Shown: in pieces, positions 25,739 to 35,080 of the stretch
How the letters are laid out: each line of letters begins with the position of its first letter
Position numbering within the stretch: the first letter of the stretch is position 1
From: Chlamydiota bacterium
GTDB lineage: Bacteria > Chlamydiota > Chlamydiia > Chlamydiales > Rhabdochlamydiaceae
Length of the DNA: 37,719 nucleotides
Assembly: GCA_013288005.1 (NCBI GenBank)
Contig: JABDCS010000017.1
Span: forward strand, 1-37,719
Direction: 5' to 3'
The notes under the pieces: generated by a model
Seen by the model: the letters and a program-made list of their open reading frames with translations, nothing else
Database searches by the model: none
Told to the model about the DNA's origin: nothing
Position numbers and translations under genes: made by a program

Positions 25739-27838
25739 ATGTTCAAACGTCATAAGTTAACTATACCTATCAATGGAAGGGAAATTTCTTTTGAGACGGG
25801 TAAAATCGCACGACAAGCTAATGGAGCCGTCATGGCCCGGTCAGGCGAGACCATGGTCCTCGCTACAGCTTGCGCGAATTCAAAAGCGGCAGAAGGCATA
25901 GATTTTTTTCCACTTCGTGTTGATTACCAAGAAAAATTTTCAGCTGCAGGAAAAACTCTTGGGGGATTTATCAAGCGCGAAGGGCGCCCTGCAGAAAGAG
26001 AAATTCTACTTTCGCGGCTCATCGACCGACCTCTTCGCCCCATGTTTCAAGATGGATTTTACAATGAAGTCCAGTTACTAGCTTATGTAATGTCCTATGA
26101 TGGCATCCATACACCAGATGCATTGGCCATATGCGCCGCTTCAGCAGCTTTAGTAATTTCGGATATTCCTCTCATCAAGCCTATTGCCGCTGTTCGAATG
26201 GCTTACATCGACGATACTTTTATTGTAAACCCTACCCTAGAAGAACAAAAAAAATCTCGACTTGACCTGATGATCGCAGGAAATGATGAAGCGATCTTGA
26301 TGATTGAAGGTTTCTGTGACTTTTTAACTGAAGAGCAAATTTTAACTGCAATCGAAGAGGGTCACGCTGCTATTCGCACGATCTGCGAGCATTTGCTAAC
26401 CTGGCAAGAACAGATAGGCAAACCCAAGATGAAGGCGGAGATTAAACTCCCGCCCTCTGCCCTACTTAAAGAAATCCACTCCCTGAGTGCAGAAAAAATC
26501 ACAGAAGCTCTACACATTGTAGAAAAAGAAAAACGAGATGAAGCATTTAGCGCTATCACAGCGGAGCTTTTAGAAAAATTCTTATCTCAAGAATCCTCGT
26601 ACACCAAGAACGATGTTCTTTACGGCTTCAAAAAAGCGCAATCTACGATTATGCGCCAGATGATTTTGAAAGAAAATCGTCGCATGGACGGTCGAACAAC
26701 TGATCAAATACGTCCTATCGATATAGAACAGTCTATTCTACCCAGAACGCATGGTAGCTCGCTCTTTACACGCGGCGAAACGCAGGCGCTTGCCGTATGT
26801 ACCCTCGGTGGAGAGACCATGGGACAACGCTTTGAAGATTTAAATGCCGACGGTTTAAATCGCTTTTATCTTCAGTACTCGTTCCCTCCCTTTTCTGTCG
26901 GAGAAGTAGGAAGAATGGGTTCGCCAGGAAGACGCGAAATTGGTCATGGAAAACTAGCGGAACGCGCTTTAAGTATGGCGTTACCACTCCAAGAACACTT
27001 CCCCTACACTATCCGTCTTGAAGCCAACATTACAGAATCCAATGGCTCATCATCTATGGCCTCTGTCTGCGGTGGTTGCCTGGCTATGATGGATGCTGGT
27101 GTTCCGATTAAGCGCCCTGTTGCAGGGATAGCGATGGGCCTCATTTTGGAAGGTGATAAATACGCAATTCTGTCCGATATTTTAGGTTCTGAAGATGCGT
27201 TGGGTGACATGGATTTTAAAGTGACTGGAGACAGTCAAGGGATCACCGCCTTTCAGTTAGACATTAAAATCGAAGGTATTAACCTTCATATTATGCGTGC
27301 AGCCCTGACGCAAGCTAAGCAAGGGCGCATTCATATTCTGAACAAGATGCTCGATGCATGTCCTAAATCTAACGAACAACTCTCTCAGTACGCCCCTCGT
27401 ATCGAAACAATCCAGATTAAGCCTAGCAAGATTGGCACAGTTATTGGTCCTGGTGGCAAACAAATACGCGCGATCATCGAAGAGACTGGCGTACAGATCG
27501 ACATCAACGATAGTGGTATTGTCAGCATTGCCTCGAACAATCAAGAAGCGATGGAAAAAGCAAAAGCTATAATCCATCATCTAACTGCTGAGGTTGAACT
27601 CCATAAAGTTTACAAAGGCAGAGTAACATCAGTTGTAGCGTTTGGTTGTTTTGTGGAATTGCCAGGTGGCAAAGAGGGTCTCTGCCATATTTCTGAACTT
27701 TCACATACCCGTGTAGCGAATGTGGGAGACGTGGTTAAAGAAGGGCAGATGCTTGAAGTAAAGGTTATGGAAATCAATGACCGTGGCCAAGTCAAACTCA
27801 GCCACAAGGTTTTACTTCCCGCTAAACAACACGCTTGA
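25739..27838 (+). CDS. pnp: polyribonucleotide nucleotidyltransferase (PNPase)
   Basis: 699 residues from ATG 25739. An in-frame TTG at 25724 overlaps the ribosome binding site GGAG (25726-25729), so ATG is the start. It degrades RNA 3'-5' using phosphate. Two RNase PH domains (about 10-140 and 320-520) flank a helical linker. A KH domain with IGPGGKQIRAIIEETG lies near 565-580, and an S1 domain (VYKGRVTSVVAFGCFVELPGG) closes the protein. The region between the rpsO terminator and this gene holds a small inverted repeat (25590-25596 with 25616-25622). Confidence 0.97.
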   Translation: MFKRHKLTIPINGREISFETGKIARQANGAVMARSGETMVLATACANSKAAEGIDFFPLRVDYQEKFSAAGKTLGGFIKREGRPAEREILLSRLIDRPLRPMFQDGFYNEVQLLAYVMSYDGIHTPDALAICAASAALVISDIPLIKPIAAVRMAYIDDTFIVNPTLEEQKKSRLDLMIAGNDEAILMIEGFCDFLTEEQILTAIEEGHAAIRTICEHLLTWQEQIGKPKMKAEIKLPPSALLKEIHSLSAEKITEALHIVEKEKRDEAFSAITAELLEKFLSQESSYTKNDVLYGFKKAQSTIMRQMILKENRRMDGRTTDQIRPIDIEQSILPRTHGSSLFTRGETQALAVCTLGGETMGQRFEDLNADGLNRFYLQYSFPPFSVGEVGRMGSPGRREIGHGKLAERALSMALPLQEHFPYTIRLEANITESNGSSSMASVCGGCLAMMDAGVPIKRPVAGIAMGLILEGDKYAILSDILGSEDALGDMDFKVTGDSQGITAFQLDIKIEGINLHIMRAALTQAKQGRIHILNKMLDACPKSNEQLSQYAPRIETIQIKPSKIGTVIGPGGKQIRAIIEETGVQIDINDSGIVSIASNNQEAMEKAKAIIHHLTAEVELHKVYKGRVTSVVAFGCFVELPGGKEGLCHISELSHTRVANVGDVVKEGQMLEVKVMEINDRGQVKLSHKVLLPAKQHA

Positions 27839-27863
27839 CACTTTGACCCAAAGCTGGGACAGT

Positions 27864-27897
27864 CCACATTAAGAGGCTAATGACCCTCTTAATGTGG
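27864..27897 (+). terminator. perfect hairpin between pnp and the transporter gene
   Basis: Perfect 13-base arms (27864-27876 and 27885-27897) with an 8-base loop, ending four bases before the next ATG. There is no T tract, and the hairpin occupies the place where a ribosome binding site should be. It may terminate pnp or shut off translation of the next gene. Confidence 0.6.
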
Positions 27898-27901
27898 CTA
27901 T

Positions 27902-28804
27902 ATGAAGTATCTTCGCCCTAAAACTCACCTCGTACCTGCTTTACTTGCTATTATTGCTGCAGCTTTTTTTAATGCTCTAATGGGCGCTGCCGTTAAATAT
28001 GCCTCTGAAGGGATTAGCATTGAGGCGATGACCTTTTGGCGTAACTTCATTTGTCTGATTTTTGTTTTCCCCTGGCTTTCGCATGCATCCCATGGCCACC
28101 CCTCCTTAGCAAAAATCATCCGACCAAAAAACTTCACCATGCATCTTGTACGTGGAGTATTTGGCCTTGTAGCGATTTATATGTTTTTTATTTCGTTACA
28201 ATTCTTAAGTCTTACGGATGCTACGCTTTTGGCCAATACCATGCCGATTTACATTCCCATCATCGCCTATCTTTGGAAAAAAATTCCCATCATGCACAGT
28301 TTATGGTGGGGAATTGGAATGGCTTTCTTGGGAATCCTATTTATTATCAAGCCCGGATTTGGTGTATTCCAACCTGCTTCCTTAATTGGGATTGTAGGGG
28401 CAATGTTTGGGTCAATCGCTATCTTTGCCTTACGAATGGCCCATTTTTCAGAGCCACCCGTTCGTACGCTCTTTTTTTATTTTCTTATTGCCAGCTCTCT
28501 TGCCTTTCTAGGAACCTTACCCCGCTTTTCTTTAAATTGGTTAACTCTTGATTCGCACAATCTCGTAATCTTGTTAGGGCTAGGCGGATTAGGCATGGCC
28601 TATCAACTTTGTTTTACTTATGCAGCAAAGTGGGCACCCGTACGTCTAACAAGTCCATTTCTTTACTTAAGCGTTGTTTTTAGTATGGCGCTTCAATGGC
28701 TCGTATGGGGCCACACTGTTCCCTTATCCAGTATATTTGGATTCTGTCTAGTCTTTGCAGGAGCCATGCTCGTCGTATATCTCTATCCCCGACATGAACT
28801 ATGA
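27902..28804 (+). CDS. DMT superfamily (EamA) transporter
   Basis: A 300-residue inner membrane protein with about ten hydrophobic segments arranged as two EamA halves (about 12-140 and 158-295). Typical sequences are FFNALMGAAVKYASEG in helix 1, FWRNF in the first loop, and LTDATLLANTMPIY and LGLGGLGMAYQLCFTYAAKWAPV further on. The family moves small metabolites. Chlamydial and rickettsial members include S-adenosylmethionine carriers, but the substrate here cannot be read from sequence. The start is kept because the next ATG would remove helix 1. No ribosome binding site is visible outside the preceding hairpin. Confidence 0.88.
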   Translation: MKYLRPKTHLVPALLAIIAAAFFNALMGAAVKYASEGISIEAMTFWRNFICLIFVFPWLSHASHGHPSLAKIIRPKNFTMHLVRGVFGLVAIYMFFISLQFLSLTDATLLANTMPIYIPIIAYLWKKIPIMHSLWWGIGMAFLGILFIIKPGFGVFQPASLIGIVGAMFGSIAIFALRMAHFSEPPVRTLFFYFLIASSLAFLGTLPRFSLNWLTLDSHNLVILLGLGGLGMAYQLCFTYAAKWAPVRLTSPFLYLSVVFSMALQWLVWGHTVPLSSIFGFCLVFAGAMLVVYLYPRHEL

Positions 28805-28866
28805 TTCTAAGAAAATTTGCGATACGAGAAGGTACATTCGAGAGAAAAGAATAGGCTATTGCCACT

Positions 28867-29235
28867 TTAGCTTATAAGATTGCGAAAGACTCGTATAAGT
28901 CCCATCGCCAAACCTGTAGCTGTTCCAGTTAATACACGATCTGCAGCGCCTCCAGAAAAATAGGGCCCATTATTATCAAAAGCCAAAGTATCAGAAAAAG
29001 CCGGTCTATTTAGAGGAGCCCAATTGGGTGCATGAGAAGAACTTTCTTTTAGACAACAATTATAAAGTGTTGTTAAGGCAATTCCCGTCAGGATTCCCGC
29101 TTTCAAATCATGTACGGTCCGGTTGATAACGGCTTCATGTCGATTACAAAAGAAGCTGCGTTCTACCGGTTTAAGTGGAGGGTCTTGCGGCAAGTATTCT
29201 ATCTTGTGGCGCCTAGAGCAACAAAAAAGGGGCAT
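28867..29235 (-). CDS. small protein with two hydrophobic segments, unknown function
   Basis: 122 residues from ATG 29235, chosen for its GGAGGA ribosome binding site; a longer frame to 29310 begins in a region with no such signal. The N-terminus MPLFCCSRRHK has a cysteine pair. Hydrophobic segments lie at about 45-60 (AGILTGIALTTLY) and at the C-terminus (VLTGTATGLAMGLIRVF), both Gly/Thr/Ala-rich like helix-packing hairpins. No family is recognised. The neighbouring genes are also membrane-anchored unknowns, so a membrane or host-membrane role is possible but unproven. Confidence 0.6.
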   Translation of the reverse strand: MPLFCCSRRHKIEYLPQDPPLKPVERSFFCNRHEAVINRTVHDLKAGILTGIALTTLYNCCLKESSSHAPNWAPLNRPAFSDTLAFDNNGPYFSGGAADRVLTGTATGLAMGLIRVFRNLIS

Positions 29236-29469
29236 GTGTATTCCTCCATTATCTTCCAAAAAAGTTATTAGGATAACAGGTTGAAAGAAAAAAACGCTCA
29301 GAAACCACAACTTGAATTAGAAATATCTTTGAAAACTAGGCCCTATTCTAATGAATCGATTATTGAAGTGAATGCGCTTAAATAGAAAAACCATTTCAAT
29401 TAATTTCTACTAATTTTTTCTGGCATACATCTGTGGTATTTAGACGAATATAGGGAAGGTTAACAAACA

Positions 29470-30090
29470 CTATCGATTCCGCAATACTGCGTAGCTTGAA
29501 AGACCGATAATGCTTAAACACAACAATGAAATGGCCCGGGTGGCTATCAATCGTGACAGGGGTCCAATGGGTCCAAAACGTCGAATATCGAATTGCCGAC
29601 TTAATGTTAGAATAGCTCGTGAGTGCTCGGGTTGAGCATAATTTGGATAAATGGCGGCGAAGTGCAAAACGGGTTCGTCTAATTGCCCATCACCATAAAC
29701 TGTATCGCCTGTAGTCAGATCACGAGATATCCTAGCTTCTTGCAAAGCCCTTTCATAAACCGCTTCCTCAATTTCTTCACCGTCCTTCGTTAAAACAGTC
29801 GGAAGCGATACTTCAGGAGGAGTAAGTTCATCAGTAGGTTCTAGTATGTATCTGGTCTCTAAATAAATTTGATCTAAGCGTTCTCTACGGAGCTCCTCAG
29901 AAAGAGGAGCTAGAGAATTTAGGTTTTCTTGTGAAATAACCGGACGAGAAAGTGTAGGCGCTGTACCAATGCTCTTATAACTTTCAAAAACTGTATTTAC
30001 AGTTAAAGCATAGCTCTGGATATCATCATCTATAGTCGTGTAAGTTCTCCAACATCGTTGTAAACAGTTTCCTATAAGTGCTACAGCCAT
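29470..30090 (-). CDS. tail-anchored paralog family member A
   Basis: 206 residues from ATG 30090, chosen because GAGG lies upstream and the N-terminus (MAVALIGNC...RTYTTIDDD) then aligns with the two sister proteins; a longer frame to 30114 adds eight unrelated residues. Shared blocks are ISQENLNSLAPL, R.ERLDQIY, EPTDEL, TKDGEEIEEAVYERALQEAR, an IYPNYAQPEHSR box, FDIRRFGPIGP, and a C-terminal hydrophobic segment with the ending SSYAVLRNR. It is the most diverged of the three. No signal peptide; the single C-terminal anchor suggests a cytosol-facing body. Function unknown. Confidence 0.72.
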   Translation of the reverse strand: MAVALIGNCLQRCWRTYTTIDDDIQSYALTVNTVFESYKSIGTAPTLSRPVISQENLNSLAPLSEELRRERLDQIYLETRYILEPTDELTPPEVSLPTVLTKDGEEIEEAVYERALQEARISRDLTTGDTVYGDGQLDEPVLHFAAIYPNYAQPEHSRAILTLSRQFDIRRFGPIGPLSRLIATRAISLLCLSIIGLSSYAVLRNR

Positions 30091-30311
30091 ATTCAACCTC
30101 AAGCCTTGAATCAATAATTAAGAATCATTTATTTTATTTACAATTGCTATAAATATCAATATTTGTAAACAATACTAATTAAACATTAAACTAAAAAAAT
30201 AAACAAAAGATTTGCTTTCAAAATATTAATGCATGTAAGTGCAAATCAATTTAATATTTATTATAATGACAGAGGGAATTCCAAGTTAAAATTTCCTACT
30301 TATTTGAAGGC

Positions 30312-30917
30312 CTAACGATGCCTAGAAGCCACATAAGATGTGAGGGCCAGGGTTCCTAAACAGAGAACAATTCCCATTTTTGTCGCAAAATCTCTTAATT
30401 TAGGTCCCATGCAACCATATCTTCTAATGTTAAAAGCTTGCACTGTTTGCACAGCAACTCTTGTCTCTTCTGGACGATCTACATTTGGAAAAGTATTATA
30501 GGTAACGGGGACAGGACCTACCTCCAAATCAATTAATTCCGGGGCCAGGTTCCCCGCAACATAAGGCAAACGAGCCTCCTCTAAAGCACTTTCAAATTCA
30601 TCATCGGAAATTGGATGTCCGTTTTTTGTTACCTCAGTAAGACCTTGTAGTTCCGCAGGAATAGGCTCATCGCTAGGTATAAGATTATGTATGCTGTGTA
30701 GTGCAATTTCCTTTATTTTACTTCTCCGAGCTTCTGTTGGAAGAGTAGCTAATAATGCTAAATTTTCCTCCGTAATCTCGAAAGAATGTAGCATTGGCTT
30801 ATGCGTAGTCCTTACATAATCTTCACGGGTTGTGTGCAGATTTTGTGCTTGTTCATCAATGGCAGCATAAGTCCGCGCTAAGTCTCTGGCTACACTACCT
30901 GCAATTGCAAAACTCAT
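30312..30917 (-). CDS. tail-anchored paralog family member B
   Basis: 201 residues from ATG with AAAGGT about 10 bases upstream. It shares with its neighbours MSFAIAG...ARTYAAIDEQ, ITEENLALLATLP, RR.KIKEIALHSIHNLIPSDEPIP, TKNGHPISDDEFESALEEARLPYVA, FPNVDRPEETRVAVQTV, FNIRRYGCMGP, and the C-terminal segment GIVLCLGTLALTSYVASRHR. The last is the only membrane-spanning candidate. DNA close to the 3' ends of B and C remains alike (near 30318 and 31316), so duplication is fairly recent. Confidence 0.75.
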   Translation of the reverse strand: MSFAIAGSVARDLARTYAAIDEQAQNLHTTREDYVRTTHKPMLHSFEITEENLALLATLPTEARRSKIKEIALHSIHNLIPSDEPIPAELQGLTEVTKNGHPISDDEFESALEEARLPYVAGNLAPELIDLEVGPVPVTYNTFPNVDRPEETRVAVQTVQAFNIRRYGCMGPKLRDFATKMGIVLCLGTLALTSYVASRHR

Positions 30918-31309
30918 AATATAATACCTTTATTGATAGAGAATTAATCATTCATTAATAATAAATTAAAAATACAATTTAATTAAACAAGAAATAATTA
31001 ATAATCAATTTGCGGATGTTAAGAAGAAATTTAGTTAAATAATATTTTTTTAAAACCGTCTTGGCTGTTTGTTTAAAGTATGTCCCCACCTCTAAAACAT
31101 TTTAGGGGTTAAGCGTTTCTAGCTCAATGTACTCTCTTTCGCGTACGAGCGGCCATTTAGCACGCTAGTCTACCCTGTAACAAAATAACCACCACGCATA
31201 TTTTATGTTTAATTTTTATAAAACATAAAATGTTTTGTTAAGTAGAGAAAGAAATTTTAATTTAAGAATATAGGGAATCGCCCTTGGCTATTCCCTATAT
31301 TTGGAAAGC
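30918..31309. other. 392-base intergenic region with several inverted repeats
   Basis: No gene recognised. The right part is the transcript end of family member C and contains its terminator-like hairpin. Further inverted repeats lie at 31088-31097 with 31100-31109 (ACCTCTAAAA type, one wobble) and at 31200-31210 with 31221-31231 (ATTTTATGTTT, perfect). The part nearest 30918 is extremely AT-rich and must hold the promoter of member B, but no single consensus pair stands out. The stretch 31070-31200 has more G+C than its surroundings and no recognised content. Confidence 0.55.
31267..31301 (-). terminator. terminator after family member C
   Basis: Perfect 12-base arms (31267-31278 and 31290-31301) around an 11-base loop, 9 bases past the stop codon on the minus strand, followed by an A/T-rich tail. 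Confidence 0.7.
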
Positions 31310-31909
31310 TTACCGATGCCTTAATGCCACATAAGACGTCAAGGCAACGGCTCCTAAACATAGAGCCGTTCCGACAGCTGTCGCTACCCTTCTTCTTAAT
31401 GTACCCCTTATGACCGGGCAACTTTGAGTGGAAAAAAATTCTACTCTCCAGACAGCCATCCTTGAATTTTCTGGACGATCCAGATCGGGAAAGACCTGGC
31501 GGCGGTACGGCAAGGGCTCTAAAAGTTCTTCGGTTATCTCCGGAGGCATGCCTATCGCAACGTAATCTTTTTTCGCTTGCTCGAGACCTAGTGCAAAATC
31601 CTCTTCTGAAATTGGAAGTTTATCTTTTAATATTTTAGTACGCCTCTGTTCTGTTGACAATGGTATAGGCTCATTAGTCCGAGTAAGATTATCTATGCTT
31701 GCATATCCAATTTCTTTAATTCGCTCATCACGTTCTTGAGGGGGCAAAGTAGGTAACACTCTTAACTCTTCCTCCGAAATCGGGAAAGAATATAACTGCG
31801 GATCAACTGCCCTCTTACTATAGGCTTCCCTATGTAGAGCCATCTCCTCTACTCTTGTATAAGCCCTGCTTAAAGCAAGTGCTATATGACCTGTGACTCC
31901 AACACCCAT
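31310..31909 (-). CDS. tail-anchored paralog family member C
   Basis: 199 residues from ATG with AAAGGT upstream and a good promoter. Family blocks: MGVGVTG...SRAYTRVEEM, ISEEELRVLPTLP, R.ERIKEIGYASIDNLTRTNEPIP, DKLPISEEDFALGLEQAKKDYVA, FPDLDRPENSRMAVWRV, and a C-terminal anchor ATAVGTALCLGAVALTSYVALRHR. The RRYG box of member B is replaced by TQSCPVIRG. It lies next to ftsH on the same strand but has its own promoter and terminator. Function unknown; the architecture fits a membrane-tethered or host-targeted protein. Confidence 0.75.
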   Translation of the reverse strand: MGVGVTGHIALALSRAYTRVEEMALHREAYSKRAVDPQLYSFPISEEELRVLPTLPPQERDERIKEIGYASIDNLTRTNEPIPLSTEQRRTKILKDKLPISEEDFALGLEQAKKDYVAIGMPPEITEELLEPLPYRRQVFPDLDRPENSRMAVWRVEFFSTQSCPVIRGTLRRRVATAVGTALCLGAVALTSYVALRHR

Positions 31910-31949
31910 TCTATTTACCTTTTTTATTTAAAATTAATGTGCCTTAATT

Positions 31950-31978
31950 ATTTTATATTAACAGGTAAATTAAATCAA
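31950..31978 (-). promoter_or_regulatory. candidate promoter for family member C
   Basis: On the minus strand TTGATT (31973-31978) and TAAAAT (31950-31955) are 17 bases apart, about 40 bases upstream of the ATG. The AT richness of the area lowers the weight of this match. Confidence 0.45.
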
Positions 31979-32035
31979 TTAATATTTACATAAAAAATAG
32001 TGTTGCCGAAAGAGACAAATAAGAGAGATTAAGGA

Positions 32036-32085
32036 ATAAAAAAATAAATAGAGCTGTTTTTCAACAACTCTATTTATTTTTTTAT
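32036..32085 (-). terminator. strong terminator after ftsH
   Basis: Perfect 18-base arms (32036-32053 and 32068-32085) around a 14-base loop that can pair further. On the minus strand the second arm ends in a T-rich run, the classic intrinsic terminator shape. It lies 31 bases past the ftsH stop. Confidence 0.85.
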
Positions 32086-32116
32086 CAGATGTGATTGAGC
32101 TAACTTTAGAAGCCAA

Positions 32117-34855
32117 CTACGCTTGTTGCGGCTGCGACTCGCTAGGAAATTCCCGAGGGATGGGTGGTGGTAATTTGCGATAAGCCTCGGCATAGAGTTT
32201 CACGCGTTTACGCTTTTCCTCTATGTTCCAAGTATCATCCATAATCTCCAAAACGTCTTCGCGATTAAGTGTTTCAAATTCGATGAGCATGTCTGTCATG
32301 AGCTGCACTTTATCACGCTGCTGCATAATAATAGCGGAAGCTTGTTGATGAGCAGCGGTAAGAATTTTTCGAACTTCTTCATCTATTTGCTGGGCTGTAT
32401 TTTCAGAATAGGTCTTTTCTTGATAACTCGGCATACCTAAAAATTGTCCACTTTCCGATCTTTCATCGTAAGCAACAAGGCCAAGTGACTCTGTCATGCC
32501 CCATTCACAAACCATACTCCGTACTAATCGAGTCGCTTGCGTGATATCCATCTGCGCACCACTGGAAACATCACCGATAAAAATCTCTTCAGCTACTCGG
32601 CCCCCCATCAAAACGGCAAGCTGATCAATAAGTTCGCTTTTCCAATAACTGAGGCGATTTTTTTTCGGCATGAAATGGGTAGCACCCAAAGAAAGTCCAC
32701 GTGGGATGATGGTCACCTTATCAACGGGATCAGAATGTTTAACTGTAAGAGCTACGATAGCATGACCCGATTCGTGGTAAGCCGTTGTTTTCTTTTCACC
32801 CTGATCGATTTCTAAACTGCGTCTTTCTTTACCATATCGAACTTTATCGCAGGCTTCTTGCACGTCGGGCTCCGTCACAGCCGAGCGCCCTTTACGGGCA
32901 GCAAGCAAAGCGGCTTCATTCAAAATATTGGCGAGATCTGCTCCGGACGACCCTGGGGTGTTACGAGCGACATTCATCAATTCGACACTCGCATCTAGTT
33001 TAATACGTCGAGCATGGACTTTAAGAATTTCGTACCGTCCTTTAATATCGGGAAGGTCAATTACAATCCTGCGGTCAAAACGGCCTGGCCGTAAAAGCGC
33101 CTTATCTAGAACATCGGGGCGATTAGTGGCAGCGATTAAAATGACACCTTCGCTTGTATCAAAACCATCCATTTCCACAAGAAGCTGGTTTAAAGTTTGC
33201 TCGCGTTCGTCATGACCTCCACCGATACCAGCACCTCTATGACGACCTACAGCATCGATTTCATCCATAAAAATAATGCATGGAGCATGTTTTTTGGCTT
33301 GGTCGAACATATCGCGAATACGGCTAGCGCCTACCCCAACAAACATCTCCACGAAATCAGAGCCGGAGATGGAAAAAAAGGGACGATCCGCTTCACCAGC
33401 TACTGCTTTAGCTACTAATGTTTTTCCTGTTCCTGGAGCGCCAATTAAAAGAACACCTTTGGGAATCCGTGCTCCAAGAGCGGTAAATTTTGAAGGGTCT
33501 TTTAAGAATTCGATAATCTCTTCCAGTTCTTCTTTTGCTTCATCACATCCAGCCACATCTTTGAAAGTGATTTTGTTGTGTTCTTTAGTAAGGAGTTTAG
33601 CTGGAGATTTGCCAAAGGTCATGGCGCTTGATCCTACACCCTTCATCTGTCGCGAAAAGACAAAGTAAAGGAGGAAAACCACCATAAGAACAGGAAGAAG
33701 AGTCAAGAAGTAACTGAAATAATTAGGCGAAGGTTCTTCGCTTTTAAACGTTTTTTCTAAAACTAGATTGCGAGGCTGATCCGGTGCTTTAAAAGCTAAA
33801 CCTTTATTCGCATTAAATCGCTCGTATTCTTGCTTAGCTTGAGAGAACCAATTGCTGAAGAGCTCGGGATCTTGCTTTTCTAAAGAACGTGTAGAGAGTT
33901 CATTATTATTAAAGTACCAGATGACGGATGCAACAGATTGACGCGCTTTATCTAGCTGCTGAGAATTCTTATCAAATTCTTCGGAAAGAGAAGCATTTTG
34001 AATGAGATCCGCTTTATAAGTTCGAATAGTGCGCAGCGCAATAAGACGCATATTTTGATCTTCACGATCGAGGTCCTGAACAATCCCCTGCAATTGTGCG
34101 AGCGTATCGCGATATTGCATAACGCGTTGCTGGACGCTTGGACTTTGTCCGTCAAGATCCAGAAGTTGTTGTTCGAGATTTTTTAGCTGCTGCTTGAGAG
34201 CCTCACTGCCTATACCCAAAGCTGGCGAGCGGAATTCTCTCACGAGAACTTCTAATTGTTTTCCAAAATCTGCAGCCCCTTCTGGATTGGGATTTTGCAC
34301 CAAGCCAACGAATTCTTTCTGCAGGTCAGCCAGACTAGGTAAGCCGTAAGCACTCACCTCAGTAATAATAACAGCGCTATTTCTAGAATTATCAAAAGGG
34401 GCATCCACAACGCGGTAACCACCTTTTGGGATGGGTAATCCGCTTAATCTTAAAAATAAGGCGGCACTTTCTTTAACAGCGCTTTGGTCTCTTTCGAGGT
34501 CTTTAGAGAGTTTACTTTTATCGGCCAGGAAGTTGTGCTGAGATTGAAGAAGAGTGAGGTAGCGGAATCGCTCTTTTGACTCTTCACTTAAGCGATCTTG
34601 AAACCGTCCACTAAAGGTAACGAGATTATCATTAAGGGCAATTTTTCTACTTTCGTTGGGCTGCAAAAGATCTAAATTGACAAGGTGCTCTAGCTCATAG
34701 CTAAAGGCAACTTTTGCACTTTTTTCCGTACTAATATTTTGGAAGGTCAGAACCAGAAGAACAATCGCAAGTAAAAAGACAAAAAAACCGCCGGGAATTC
34801 CACGCTTCTGATCGGGCTTTAAATTATTATCTTCATTCATGTTCTGTACATCCAA
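32117..34855 (-). CDS. ftsH: ATP-dependent zinc metalloprotease FtsH
   Basis: 912 residues. A membrane-bound AAA protease that removes misfolded membrane proteins and regulators. TM1 is at about 22-38 and TM2 at about 381-402. Between them is an extracytoplasmic region of about 340 residues, far longer than the roughly 70 in E. coli FtsH; this is the chlamydial form. Walker A GAPGTGKT is at 472-479, followed by the Walker B MDEIDAVG, the SRH region [18 protein letters not shown], and the zinc site HESGH at 694-698. The C-terminus is Pro/Gln-rich. An 8-bp hairpin lies in the leader. Confidence 0.97.
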   Translation of the reverse strand: MDVQNMNEDNNLKPDQKRGIPGGFFVFLLAIVLLVLTFQNISTEKSAKVAFSYELEHLVNLDLLQPNESRKIALNDNLVTFSGRFQDRLSEESKERFRYLTLLQSQHNFLADKSKLSKDLERDQSAVKESAALFLRLSGLPIPKGGYRVVDAPFDNSRNSAVIITEVSAYGLPSLADLQKEFVGLVQNPNPEGAADFGKQLEVLVREFRSPALGIGSEALKQQLKNLEQQLLDLDGQSPSVQQRVMQYRDTLAQLQGIVQDLDREDQNMRLIALRTIRTYKADLIQNASLSEEFDKNSQQLDKARQSVASVIWYFNNNELSTRSLEKQDPELFSNWFSQAKQEYERFNANKGLAFKAPDQPRNLVLEKTFKSEEPSPNYFSYFLTLLPVLMVVFLLYFVFSRQMKGVGSSAMTFGKSPAKLLTKEHNKITFKDVAGCDEAKEELEEIIEFLKDPSKFTALGARIPKGVLLIGAPGTGKTLVAKAVAGEADRPFFSISGSDFVEMFVGVGASRIRDMFDQAKKHAPCIIFMDEIDAVGRHRGAGIGGGHDEREQTLNQLLVEMDGFDTSEGVILIAATNRPDVLDKALLRPGRFDRRIVIDLPDIKGRYEILKVHARRIKLDASVELMNVARNTPGSSGADLANILNEAALLAARKGRSAVTEPDVQEACDKVRYGKERRSLEIDQGEKKTTAYHESGHAIVALTVKHSDPVDKVTIIPRGLSLGATHFMPKKNRLSYWKSELIDQLAVLMGGRVAEEIFIGDVSSGAQMDITQATRLVRSMVCEWGMTESLGLVAYDERSESGQFLGMPSYQEKTYSENTAQQIDEEVRKILTAAHQQASAIIMQQRDKVQLMTDMLIEFETLNREDVLEIMDDTWNIEEKRKRVKLYAEAYRKLPPPIPREFPSESQPQQA

Positions 34856-34867
34856 AAGAAAAAAATT

Positions 34868-34900
34868 AAACCACTCTTTTCTGATAAAGTAAAGTGGTTT
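34868..34900 (-). terminator. hairpin with T tract between tilS and ftsH
   Basis: Arms 34868-34875 and 34893-34900 (AAACCACT/AGTGGTTT) with a 17-base loop, followed on the minus strand by AATTTTTTTC. It could end tilS transcripts or act as an attenuator in the ftsH leader, because it sits only 13 bases before the ftsH start. Confidence 0.5.
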
Positions 34901-35080
34901 CTAGCCTGTTTAATAATAAAAAAGATTGACTATCAGCATGTTGAGAATGGAAAACTTCCACCTCAAAACATAATACAACCTAAATTCACCCTAATGCTGG
35001 AATCTGTATCTTTATTCATTGAATATCATCTTTCTTTTATTTTAATCAATAAATAATACACATTCTTACTATTTATTAAT

